Shown here piece by piece: positions 1-11,000 of a stretch of 64,000 nt of DNA. The translations under genes were made by a program, and so were the position numbers. Below the pieces are notes generated by a model. The model did no database searches. It worked only from the letters and a program-made list of their open reading frames with translations, and had not been told where the DNA came from. Origin of the DNA: Branchiostoma lanceolatum (taxonomy: Eukaryota > Chordata > Leptocardii > Amphioxiformes > Branchiostomatidae); contig NC_089740.1 of assembly GCF_035083965.1 (NCBI RefSeq), positions 12,664,052 through 12,728,051 of the forward strand, given 5' to 3'. Numbering within the stretch: the first letter of the stretch is position 1; each line of letters starts with the position of its first letter.

Positions 1-1082
1 TCTTTTGATTTTTGATAATGCTATTGTCTTGTAGTGTTTTAGGTTCTTGCTTTTTCTGGAGTTTACAATCATTCATACTTGAATACACATCCAAATATGT
101 AAATTGTCTACCATTACATTTGGGGTTTAAGGTGTATATTTTGTAAATTCCTCCCCATTTCAGCTTTTATTACAAAATTACAGTAAAACATTACATTTTT
201 AAAACATTAAAACACATTTAAAGACTCTCTGACTTGATATCTTTTTCTTAGCATTGTTGGTTACTGTTAGTATATTAGGTATGTGCATGGGATAAAGACT
301 GAGTACTGCAGCAGTAATTCTTCAGGGCTACATGTGAATGGACTATTGAGGTTTTCTATGCGATACCTATGGTGGAAAGTATTATCGTTTGGGGATGTTG
401 GAAGACTTAGACCCTGTGGAAAGACCCTTGTTTAGAATGATGGTGACCTGTCCCTCCACACCATGTTCCACTGTGTGCAGTGTTAATGATGCGGACTACA
501 TTTTTCTGTAAATTGTATAACCGGGTGGGCTCTTGTTGGTTTAACACACTTCAAAGCCAAGTTTAAACACATTCAGCTGACTCCCAGGTCTGGCCTGGAC
601 AGGGTAGTGACTGTGATTGAGTTTGGTGGGGTTTTGGTAGAACCCCATGGAAAATCAACCTTCTAAAGTGAAGTACAACCCATGTGTACATGTATGTACA
701 TGTAAGTCAGAGTCTCATTTCGTCTGTTGATTCCATGGAGTTTTACCTCGTACAACTTATAGCAGAAGTCTTGCCTGAAAAGAACTTATGTCTTGGTGTG
801 TAAATATATAAAGGGAGGAAGAAGATGTTGCGGAGAACTAGATTATGATGTTTCTCTTTGTACATGACATGTTCAATATGTTCTTGTCTCTGTTGGCCCT
901 GGTACAGTGTATGTTGATGGGGGAAAGTTTGTTGCTTAAGTTGAGCAGATGACTTGTATCAAGCCAAATCGCTTTGCTGACGTATTCCATCAAAGTTCTA
1001 AGGACAAAATATTACAGTATTTTGCCAGATTCCTGATTGAAACTTGAGTGTATCAAACCAGAATGTGTTTCGGCAGTACCAA

Positions 1083-1293
1083 CCAATAAGAGGTCTAATC
1101 CAGGAAGCAGCCAATCAGTATCAACTGTTGGTGACCAATCACGTTGTGGTTCTTGGTACAGCCAATCAGCATTTAGCTGTTGGTGACCAATCACATCATT
1201 ACTCTGGATTCAGCCAATCAGCATTAAATGTTGTTGACCAATCACATCATTGCTCTGGGCACAGCCAATAAGCAACCTATCTTGGTAACCAAT
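1083..1293 (+). repeat. Tandem CCAAT-box array (about 51-bp unit)
   Basis: Nine CCAAT pentamers start at 1083, 1111, 1135, 1162, 1187, 1213, 1238, 1265 and 1289, all in the same orientation. They are spaced 24-28 bases apart. The underlying repeat unit is about 51 bases and holds two boxes: AGCCAATCAGCAT and, half a unit later, GACCAATCACATCAT. A tenth, decayed box (ACTAATCAG) follows near 1314. The array is either a minisatellite that happens to carry CCAAT or a clustered NF-Y-type binding platform; the sequence alone cannot decide. Confidence 0.8.
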
Positions 1294-4200
1294 CACATTA
1301 TGCCACACATCCTGACTAATCAGAAGCCACAATAGTTCTGTAGATTTCCCTCCTTAGAAATAAGAAAGGAGTTTGAGGATCCAACAGAGACAAGATTATG
1401 TTAGCAAGACTTTTGCTATATCTTGTTACTTAAGCTGTCTTCTTGAGGCAAGGTCTTAAAGTTTGCATCGCAAGATCACGTTTCAGAGTCTTCAAAAAAA
1501 GGCACAGTGTCATGATCAGTAGATGAATATGTTTCTGGTGATCTGCATTTGTTCCAATTCAAAAGTCCTACCTACAAGCGGGGTAAGGAAGGCAGCTACA
1601 CAATGTGACAAGGCTAGGTCAGATCCCCTTTCAGTATTGCCATTGCAGCATTCACCATTGCAGTAAAGAGATGCTCGAAGAGTTGAGCAGATTCTATTTG
1701 CTGACAGTTGCTCTTAAATGCTGATGCACTAGAATTGCTAGCATGGTGCTAAAAGAACTTCCTTGTAGATTCATCTCAACAAAATCAAACACTCTTGAAC
1801 ATATTGTTAAAGTTGAAAAACAGACTTTCTCAAGACTAATTATATGAAACAACTTGTCATATAAAACAAGTCAATTCATGTAAACCTTAGACTCTTAGGC
1901 TTTAAAAGAATTCCAATGTTTGGATGAAAATAATTTCTTATGCCAAAAACCTTTCCTTAAGCAGAATCTACTTTCAGTTTGACTAGAAATATTTAACCTT
2001 CTCCCTGCTGCCTAACCAAATAACCAATACATATTTGGTGCCAAACGGCTACATTAGCAGTCCTGAAGGATAAAATTGCCCCATATATGAAGGCTTAGTG
2101 AACCAAGCTTGACTTAACCCTCAACATGCTACCTTATGAGTGTGCCAGTACCACTATAGTGTACAAAAGCACCTGTAGCATTTTGAGGGTTAAAGAATCC
2201 TGTCAACAGTGAATGTTGGACCTGACCTAGCCTGTCAGTTTTTTTCTACATCCAAGAAGCGCAGTGTCTTAGATTCACTCAGGTTAAGTTTTTACTGAAT
2301 GTAATTCTCGATGTGTCAGTAACTTGTTTAACAGGGCTTGATCCTTCTGGAATGTGAAACTGAAAGATCTGTTGGATTCAATTTTTTGTATGATTACACT
2401 GTGTTTCATATATTGTCAATATATAGACAAATAGTGTTTGTCCATGAAAATGACTGCATATGAAACCATAGAAGGAAAATATCACGTTAATTTTTTCATG
2501 CTTTGAATTGATAATGCTGCTATTTTATGTTGCTGCTTAGTTATATAACTTTTACATACATTTTTGCTCAGCAAATTGACAAATTTCACACATGGCAAGT
2601 CAATTTGGACAAGATAATGCTAGATACTCGCCCTAAAGAGTCAGTTTCATGCAATTTGAAAACTCTGGCTTCTTTCAAGATTAAAAGCATGATTTACATA
2701 ATGTTATGTATTGAAATAAGCCTGGTTGATCTTGAGGTTGTAACTGCCTATTTTTCATCACAGCAGTTTTTTTCACTCCCTACTACTTGAATGTCCTCTG
2801 CTTTGGCAGGTTTGAATTAGGATTTGTATCTGCAAACTTGTGAGGAATATTGTGTTTCAAATTGACAAGCCCTTCCGTAGGGGTGTACCACTTGTACAAA
2901 GGAGGGAGTATGCTTAACAGAAAAATTGGTGAACCGCCCATACCAGAAAAAAGTGGAAGAGGGTAGGAGGCTTGGTTGAAAATTACTTCTTTTGCCTCAC
3001 TGACGTTACTATCCTTTCCAGTACATACCTAGAATAACTGCCATGTACATGTGTTGAGCATGCTCTTTAAGCTTTTGGAGTGCCAGTTTGTAGGGTACAT
3101 ATTGCATTGCATAGTATAACTGGACTGTATAATTTACTAATCTACCAAACAGCACAGTACTCTGCATTGTAGTAGACATTTATCAACACCAGTTAGTCGT
3201 AGGGAGCAAAGTGTAACAGTTTGTTTTGTAGAGAGTTTGAACTTTGTTATAACTGCCATCTATGTGAAGAATGGACAGGGACAACTGAAGGTTTGGAGTG
3301 ACAAAAGTACCAACATACACTGACTGGTAATGTGATATCAGTTTTGATTGGAGAAAGGAATAATCAAAAAGGTAGACACCACAGCAATATTTTGGATGAT
3401 GATTTTTAATGAGATTATGGTATCTCCGTTTCAGTTGAAATGAACCATTGTTGAATCAAATGAAAATAGATATTGTTTTGGAATGGCCTATCCAAACTTC
3501 ATTCTGAGTAGGACTTTATATTCCTAAAGCTTTTTGGAGTTACTAAAAAAGGTCTGAATGGAAGATCACAGAATTAGAAAAATCTTGTCACTCTTATTGT
3601 CTAACAAAAAAGTTGAGACTGTATTGTAATACATACTAATAACATGAACGTGTGTAACTATGTCTATTGTCCCTTACCATGTATCATGTCAAGCTTTGAA
3701 CTAAAAATCTGTAAAGAAAAAAAATGGATATGCCATCGGGTCCATAAGTTATAGGAGCAGCCTGGAATTTCAAGCAATATGATGTACCGTAGTAGTAGGA
3801 ATGTGTACATCAGTCAATGTTAACCCAAAAATGGGGGAGTAGCACAACAATCCTTTGGGACCACAGGAGACTTTAACCCCAAGAGTGTCAAGTGAGTCTG
3901 CATATGTGAGGAATGTGTTAGCAGGTTGAACATCTGATCAACGTTGACACTTGTTGGGTTAATGTGTCTTTCCAACATTTCATTCCACCATTTGGATGAA
4001 ACAGTCCCTGTGATAATGTTGACTGATGCGTTCATGCTTCCCTCTCCCCCTCCTTGAGGTTTACATTGACATGTGCTACACCCCATGACCCTGAATTCAT
4101 AGATTCCAAATGTGCCAACCGTTTCTTGTTATGTCTTAAAGATGTTGCTGTGTTCTTAAAAGCCACAAACTTTAAAGTGGTTGAGTTAGAAAGACATAAG

Positions 4201-4843
4201 AGTTCTTGTGTGATCTTACCGTTGTTGATTTTAAAAAATCAGAAAGCTGAGCTGACTCAACTTACACATCTATTAACCATGGTAGACAAAAATCACTGCT
4301 TATTATCTATCATTGTACCTTGTGTTTCCAAATGAGATGGATTGAAGAAGTATAATTTGAAAGTGTTGTACTTTTCTTTGGAAACCAGAGATTTGGAAGA
4401 CAGACATGTTAAATGTGAAACTGTACGTTTGTGGTTTTTATTACTTTTCAACATCTTACATCAAATCTAGACAAAAAAGCTATACCATAACAGGCTTGCT
4501 CCTGACCCAAAAGAAAAAGAAATTGTATCAAAAGTAACAAAAAAAGAAAGAAACATGACAAAAATGTACCGAAAGTGAGCTTTGTGTTCTGCGACTGAAA
4601 GACCTTGCATGTTTGTTAGCATAAGAAGTTTGTTCTAATGTGTTTCAATGATTGTATTTGACGGGAAATCTAGAGTTGTGGCTAACATACCGTTGAGAAA
4701 TGTATGAGGGTGCTGAAAATTTGGGGAATTGTTCCGTAGTTGGTGTAGAGTATTATGAAGTAGGAAGCTAAAACATGAAATGTTGAACGGTGCCCTAGAT
4801 TTATACCAATATGCAGTGTGCAGCTAGGTTGCTGAAAGTATTG

Positions 4844-4849
4844 AATAAA
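4844..4849 (+). terminator. Candidate poly(A) signal AATAAA
   Basis: A canonical AATAAA sits at the right edge of a 4.8-kb stretch without coding signal. It may end a transcript entering from the left. No stop codon or coding exon for such a gene is inside the window, so this rests on one motif. Confidence 0.2.
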
Positions 4850-5444
4850 TGTACAAAAGTTCAATGTGTGTTAATTTATGGTTTATTTGCTCTTCTACCC
4901 AAGCCTCTATCCTGCCCGTAGAATTGAAATTGAAAAAGCAAAGATCTCATACCTCATGAAATATGAAACAACTGAAAAGGGCAAGGATGATGGTGATGAT
5001 GATGACATATAGATTTTGTACATTTCTTGACAAAATATAATGCAACCATGTCCATGTTACACATTACATCACTCTTGGGCACATGCTGTCCTCGGGTTCC
5101 TGACTTTTGGCCTGGTATATATGTGCTAACGTTCACTTCCTGAACAGCTGTCGAAGAAATTCAGACCCAGGCTAGCTCAACCTTTACATCCTGACAGTCT
5201 CTGGTTTCAACTCAGCCTGTTAACATAGGCTAGTGGTAAAAAAAATGGAACACACACCAAGACAAACAGACAGACATCGGCCAACACTAGTTATGTTCGC
5301 ATCAATTATTTCAGAATTGGAAAATACAAGGCTAATCCTATCAGCATGTGGTAATAAAGAATGTAAGGCTCTGTGCTGCGAAATCAAATTGCTAGAGGTC
5401 ACTGCTTAACCACTCCAAAATACATGTAAAGGCAAACACACTTG

Positions 5445-5765
5445 TCCACTGTGCAGAACACTATCCAAATACACCAGTCCTTGGTGCTGAACACTATCCA
5501 AATACTGTACAGGCAACACACAACGACCCTTGGTGCTGAACACTATTCAAATACTGTACAACTGTCCTTGGTGCTGGACACCATTCAGATACAGGCAAAC
5601 ACAACTGTTATTGGGACATAACACCATCCAAATATAAGAAAATATACCTGTCCTTGGTGCTGAACAATCACACCATCTAAAAGGAAAACATACCCATCTT
5701 TAGCACTGAGTCATTCGAAATGTAGTAAGACATGCCTGTCCTTGGTGCTGAACGCCATCAAACAT
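5445..5765. repeat. Diverged tandem repeat of about 47 bp
   Basis: The phrase CCTTGGTGCTGAACACTATC recurs, with substitutions and small indels, at about 5448, 5479, 5529, 5575, 5653 and 5739. Each occurrence is followed by CCAAATAC-like sequence and a variable spacer containing ACAGGCAACACA or similar. Spacing widens to the right as copies decay. No coding potential is evident. Confidence 0.6.
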
Positions 5766-6816
5766 CATGCACTAGCGGTCTCTAGCGATTCATAACCAAA
5801 GCACAGGCGAATGTAACAACAACACGACCTGCGAAGTGGTCAGATTTTGTGATTTCTATCATTCAGTGTGAGGCTTGAATTTTACGCGTTTTGGGATTAA
5901 AATGACGAGAGAGTTTGAATTCTGGTCAGTGACAGGGGACGAAGATAATGCCAGGTTTGACGGAGTCGTTCACGAGTGGAACTTCTGGATTGACGGCAGA
6001 CTATATTGGGACGTAGCAGTGGAATTACCTGTCAAAATGTCACAGTTCCGAGCTTGCCTGCCCGCGAATTTGGCTACATCCTCACTCGCGCTTCTCTCAT
6101 GCCCTCCTTGTCGAGACCTGGCCTTGAGAATCAAAATACAAACACCATTGTCAGGGTGTCAATGGGGTCGTAACCTTTGAACTTTAGATCCAATTTGGCA
6201 CCTTATTACTGATATAACGTCGCGATGTGTCTGTTATCACAATCTACTACACTTTTCAATGAGGACCCTTAGCGATTTGTGTAATATTTGCAGCCACTGG
6301 ATTCATCTCTTCGGCTCTCCTGCCTGGATACAGGCTTGCCTGCAATCATATTTTGCTTTGGACCGTGAGTATGATGTGTTTGTATACGATTTGCTCATCA
6401 ATCTTTAAGCTGATCCTTCTCCAACACTTAGGACGGACCATTTCTTTTCTGTGAGTCAAACATTGGATTGGGAATGTTGCTAAAACGCCCCCGAGACGTG
6501 TTGACATTATGACACAAAGGTCTACTGAGTACACTTCAGGTTTCAAAGTGCAGTTCTATTTGTAATGTCGGGATTGAGAAAAATACGTTACGTCACTTGA
6601 GTGTGAATCCACTAGTTTAAACACAAAGAGGTTGTTACTTAAGTATGGATAAAGTTGAAGTTACAAATAAGATTGTGCCGCTGTTTTGGAACCCTATCCC
6701 AACTAAAAATCTACCTCCGAAAATCAGGTTTACATTCCTCATTCGTAGCGTTTGCTCAATATGAAATGGACTAGTCTAGAATCATGGAAACCCCCTTCCC
6801 TAACACCCCTACATGA

Positions 6817-6823
6817 TATAAAG
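6817..6823 (+). promoter_or_regulatory. TATA box of the NTase-TPR gene (putative)
   Basis: TATAAAG is followed about 28 bases later by a plausible start region near 6845, then by a GTAAGTTA splice donor whose GT is at 6880. The motif lies 1.2 kb upstream of the start codon at 8046, on the same strand, with candidate non-coding leader exons between. The arrangement is consistent with a TATA-driven core promoter but is not proven. Confidence 0.4.
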
Positions 6824-6844
6824 GTGCGGGGAGACCTGTGGACT

Positions 6845-8045
6845 TCCTCTTTTGCTGGTGCCAGTCGCGAGTTGAGACCGTAAGTTAGTTCTTCCTATAT
6901 CCAGTGAGTAAAAGGTGTCATTATACACTTTCCTTCACTTTTAGAGATGCTGAGGGCATCGCAGACATAACAAGACGGACCACGTGAGTACGACTAACGA
7001 TGTACCTGATCTGTGCAGATCTGAACAGATCCTCCTAAGTGGTTATGGAGAGTAGAGTTCGTCGAAAAAATATGAAAAATAATTGGCCAGGAAAATCAGT
7101 CCGTAGAAAGGCTAACAACTATGTGGGCAAATCGCACCCTATGGTAGGGGGGGGGGGGGGGGGTTAGCCAAACTGCAATGGCAAATGATTCTCCTATATT
7201 GGTTAAAATCGACCATTTTTCAGCCAGCGAAACAAAAACGTAACACCACAACTGAAGAGTGTTATGGGAAAAGGGGTAGTAATACATCATGGCACGATGA
7301 TTTTGTAGGTGAAAAGTTTTTACCGGGGTATTCCGATACCAACAACAAACAGTACGTGAGTTGCAATGCGCACAGAAACCATCTTGGTTATGGGGAGATA
7401 ACGGCTGGCTGTGTTATAAATTTCGATCGGAAAGGTTGACGTAATACGCGATTTCCCATGACAAGCGCGTGACTATTCTATCCTTTCAGAGCTGGCCATT
7501 CACCACGAGTCGAACAAAGTCCAACTTCACGAATGTCCCTTAAATGATGCCAACAGAAGGTGCAATATCTACTACAGGGCAATCCCCAATCAAAACGTAC
7601 GAAAGGTCGATTTGCATCATCAGTGCAAGTGCGTCGCAAAGTCCAATTAAAACACAGTTTGCGAGCGCAAGACGAATCAGCCTCTATTAGGCTCAACCTA
7701 GGGAAACTGTACTCCCTGGCCAGCTGACTCCTCTTGCATGTTATCTGTTTATTTGGCAAATTTTTACTATTCTTTCCAGCGACCTGTAGAGCGTGATAGA
7801 GGCTAATGACAATTGGTGATGCCCAAGTATGTTTGAGCAGGACAACTCATAGTATAGAGTTTATTTAAAGGATATTGATGGAGTACTGTTTTTTTTTCAA
7901 CATTTGAAATGTTTTCTGAACACTAGAACTCTTTTTCGAACAGTATTTCTGCCATGCTAACCCCGGGTTCTTTACCAAATCGGTTATACAGATCTAGAAG
8001 AGCAAAGTGCGCTAATACCTCGTCACTGAGTCAAGAGATGCAGAC
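6845..8045 (+). other. Candidate 5' leader exons of the NTase-TPR gene
   Basis: Three short non-coding pieces can be joined by consensus splice sites. They are about 6845-6879 (donor GTAAGT), 6945-6983 (acceptor CACTTTTAG, donor GTGAGT) and 7992-8045 (acceptor GTTATACAG), the last running into the coding start. The second piece contains a short upstream ORF (ATG CTG AGG GCA, stop after 7 codons). An upstream ATG at 8038, out of frame with the main start and overlapping it, opens a 19-codon frame. These joins are predictions from splice motifs only. Confidence 0.3.
7147..7163 (+). repeat. Run of 17 G
   Basis: Uninterrupted poly-G lies in an intron of the leader of the NTase-TPR gene. A second run of 14 G is at 14420-14433, in the presumed tropomodulin 3' UTR (poly-C on the transcript). 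Such runs are prone to length error in sequencing. Confidence 0.9.
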
Positions 8046-11000
8046 ATGGCAAATACAGACACCAAGCTGTCTACAGTGGTGGAGGAACTTCGGGAACTAG
8101 ATCTAATCATCAAAAGTGGTTCTGATTTGGCCGTTGCAGAGAGGGGATACGGATGTAAGTTGATTCACGCTATAAGTAGTCAAAATAAGGTTTTGATGTG
8201 TGAGGCTTTGAAAAGTCTCGGAGATTTGTACCTGAACAGAACAAAGATTAACAAGCATAAGGTAGTGAACTTTCACAAGGCTTGTTCGTTGTACATCTTA
8301 CTGTTGCGATGTTACACAACCATTGAAGAGAAGCAAGTTGTACAACATCGTATCAGATATGCAGAGAAATGCTCGAAACTTGTACATGACGACACTATAA
8401 AACCACGTGCTACGAGTTCAGTCAATACCATATTGGCTGTGTCGGTGACCCTTCACGAAATGAAAAAGAAGATCAAGGTTGAAAGGTACGGTATGCAGCC
8501 ATTGATTGGAGACTATACAAACTCCTTTGTAAAAGCTGTCGCTGAAAGAAATAACCGTTTGGAAGTAGAATCACTGAAGAGCATCGGAGATCTGTACCTT
8601 GAGAAGAAAAGGGTTGGCAAGGACGAGGCAGCATTCACCAAAGGCAAAGCAGCTAGCCTATATCGAGCGGCACTGGACCTCTGTGAAGATGCAGATGGCA
8701 GAGAAACGCTAAGGCACCGCATCAAGTACGCGGAAAGAGTCAGGGAAAAGGAACACTTGCAGGAAGGCTGCAGGGCTCTGCAAAAGGGGGACTTGGACAT
8801 GGCAGAACTAAACTTTGCAGCTGCGCTCAAGTCTGTTCATCTATTTTTGAAAGGTGAGTATTTCAGTGCACATGTCGCAAGTAGACAGACTTCAGTTAGT
8901 GAAGCGAAATACATGTTTCGTTCGTGTACCAAACGCTGTGTCTGATAGCTTACAATTAAGTATTAAAGAAAACGCTTGAAATGGATTTCGTGGCTAACAT
9001 TGAACCGTACCATTAGTAATATGTAACAATCGTTTGGTACAGATTCCAATGCAGATCAGCGCTGGAAAGAAGCAGATCCCCTCTGCAAGTTAAGCGATAT
9101 CTACCAGAAGAGAGGGATGCAGTCAAAAGACGGAGGAGATTTCACCAAGGCCGCAGCACTCTGTAATGCAGCACTGGTCAGAGCAAGGGCAGAAGATCGA
9201 GAGGCCATCAAACAAACAATCCAACAAATAACCCAATCTTTTGTTAAGCAGGTACTGATAGAACAATCGGCACCCATCGATGATGTAGAGAAACACAAAT
9301 CGATGTTAATGGAATGCCGTAGCTATGTGGAAGAAGAAATCAAGAGAATTGATCTCCAAATAGATCCTTATAGCCTTGATGATGACGATCCAAACATCAT
9401 AGAAGTAGAGAAAAAGAGAGTGGAAGCAATCAAAGCCTTGTTTGGCACTATTGCTAATCAGCGAAGAACATTCGTAGCCGGCCTTGTAGATGAATGTGTG
9501 GAGGTAATGGGTCCCCCTCCCTGCAAATACGCCATGATAGGCCTGGGTTCACAAGCCACTGGATTAGTAACACCGTACTCCGATCTGGAGTTTGCTATTT
9601 TGATACAGAAGGACACAGAAAAGAATTTGAAGTATTTTCAAATTCTCACGCATTACCTTCATCTCAAAGTAATCAATCTTGGGGAAACCATTCTCCCGGC
9701 CATGGCGATCAAGTCTCTCAATGACTTTGAGTCAGATAACAAGCTAGACAACTGGTTCTACGACTCTGAAACACCGCATGGTTTCTCGTTCGATGGAGCC
9801 ATGCCAAATGCATGTAAAACCCCACTAGGCAGAGGTGAGACGTGCCTCCTTATTAAAACACCACTTGACATGGCCAGAGTTCTGGAAGATGATGTCACAC
9901 TCCACTTGAAGAAAGGTTACCACCTAGCGAGTGTTTTGGGAAATTCGTCTTTGATTACTGGAGAGCAAGGCTTGGTTTATGAATACATCACTGTATGGGA
10001 TGAGCAACTTAACAAAAATGAAAGGAAAATTGCTATGCTAATAGCGAACAATATATTAGAGGGAAATACTGCAACATTTAAAGTACGGGATCCGACAGCC
10101 CAAATGCTCGATGTAAAGAACGAAATCTACCGCTTTTCAAGCCTTGCAGTCTCTTATTGGGCGTTACGTTGTGGAATACATCCGACCACAATCTGGGAAA
10201 CTATCAAGAACATGCACAAGGAGGGAGACATCAATGATGAGAACGAACATCACTTGATGGTGCTGGTCAGCATCTCAGCAGAACTGAGGCTGCGGACATA
10301 CATGAACAATCGTGGTCAAGTGGAAAATATGTCAGCCTTATCGTCTATGTCAATCAATGATGATATCGAGGAAAAATCAATGAAAATCTTTTACTACTCC
10401 AATGTCAAACAGATACTGAGATACTACTACACGGCAACACCGTTGAAGTACTTTGTTTCGCAACTTAGCAATCCTCAACTCGTAACCAACCCATCGATTC
10501 TATTCGACAAATCATCGAGACTTCAAGCACATGTATACTTCAGTCTGTGCGACTACAAACAATCGAGGGCATGCATTGAACAGGCACTCCGAAATGAGCT
10601 CTCGAAACATGGAGACGGCAAGATACATTCTAATATAGCCGAGTTACATTACCTGTTGGGTATCACATTGCAAAACATCGGTGATAGCAAAAATGCTGTC
10701 AGTCATCATGAACAGGCACTAAAGATGTGGCGGAGTATTTATGGAGAGAGCACTGCTTATCCTTACATTGCCGAGTCACTTAACAACTTAGGTAACGCTT
10801 GCAGGGCCCTTGGTGATCACAAAAAGGCCGTCAGCTGTTATGAACAGTCACTAAAGATATCGGGGAGTATCTATGGTGAGAACATGGCACATCCTGCCAT
10901 CGCCGATTCACTTTGCAACTTGGGTGCCGTCTGGCTTGACTTTGGTGATCACAGAAAGGCCGCCAGCTTGTTTGACCAAGCACTAAAGATGAGACTGAGG

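Larger units (their letters stand above)
1..4870. other. Gene-free AT-rich stretch, possible long 3' UTR
   Basis: I find no coding exon here on either strand. Open frames are short and show no recognisable domain. An AATAAA at 4844-4849 on the plus strand would fit the end of a long 3' UTR of a gene lying to the left of the window, but nothing shows this directly. The stretch contains the CCAAT-box array annotated separately. It also carries, near 1993-2060, one copy of a dispersed repeat recognisable by CCTTCTCCCTGCTGCCTAAC; other copies lie near 14187 and at 34871-35018. Confidence 0.4.

Noticed and set aside
5875-6180. 101-residue plus-strand frame MNFTRFGIKM...
   Set aside because: No recognisable domain, no flanking splice sites in phase, and no similarity that I can name.
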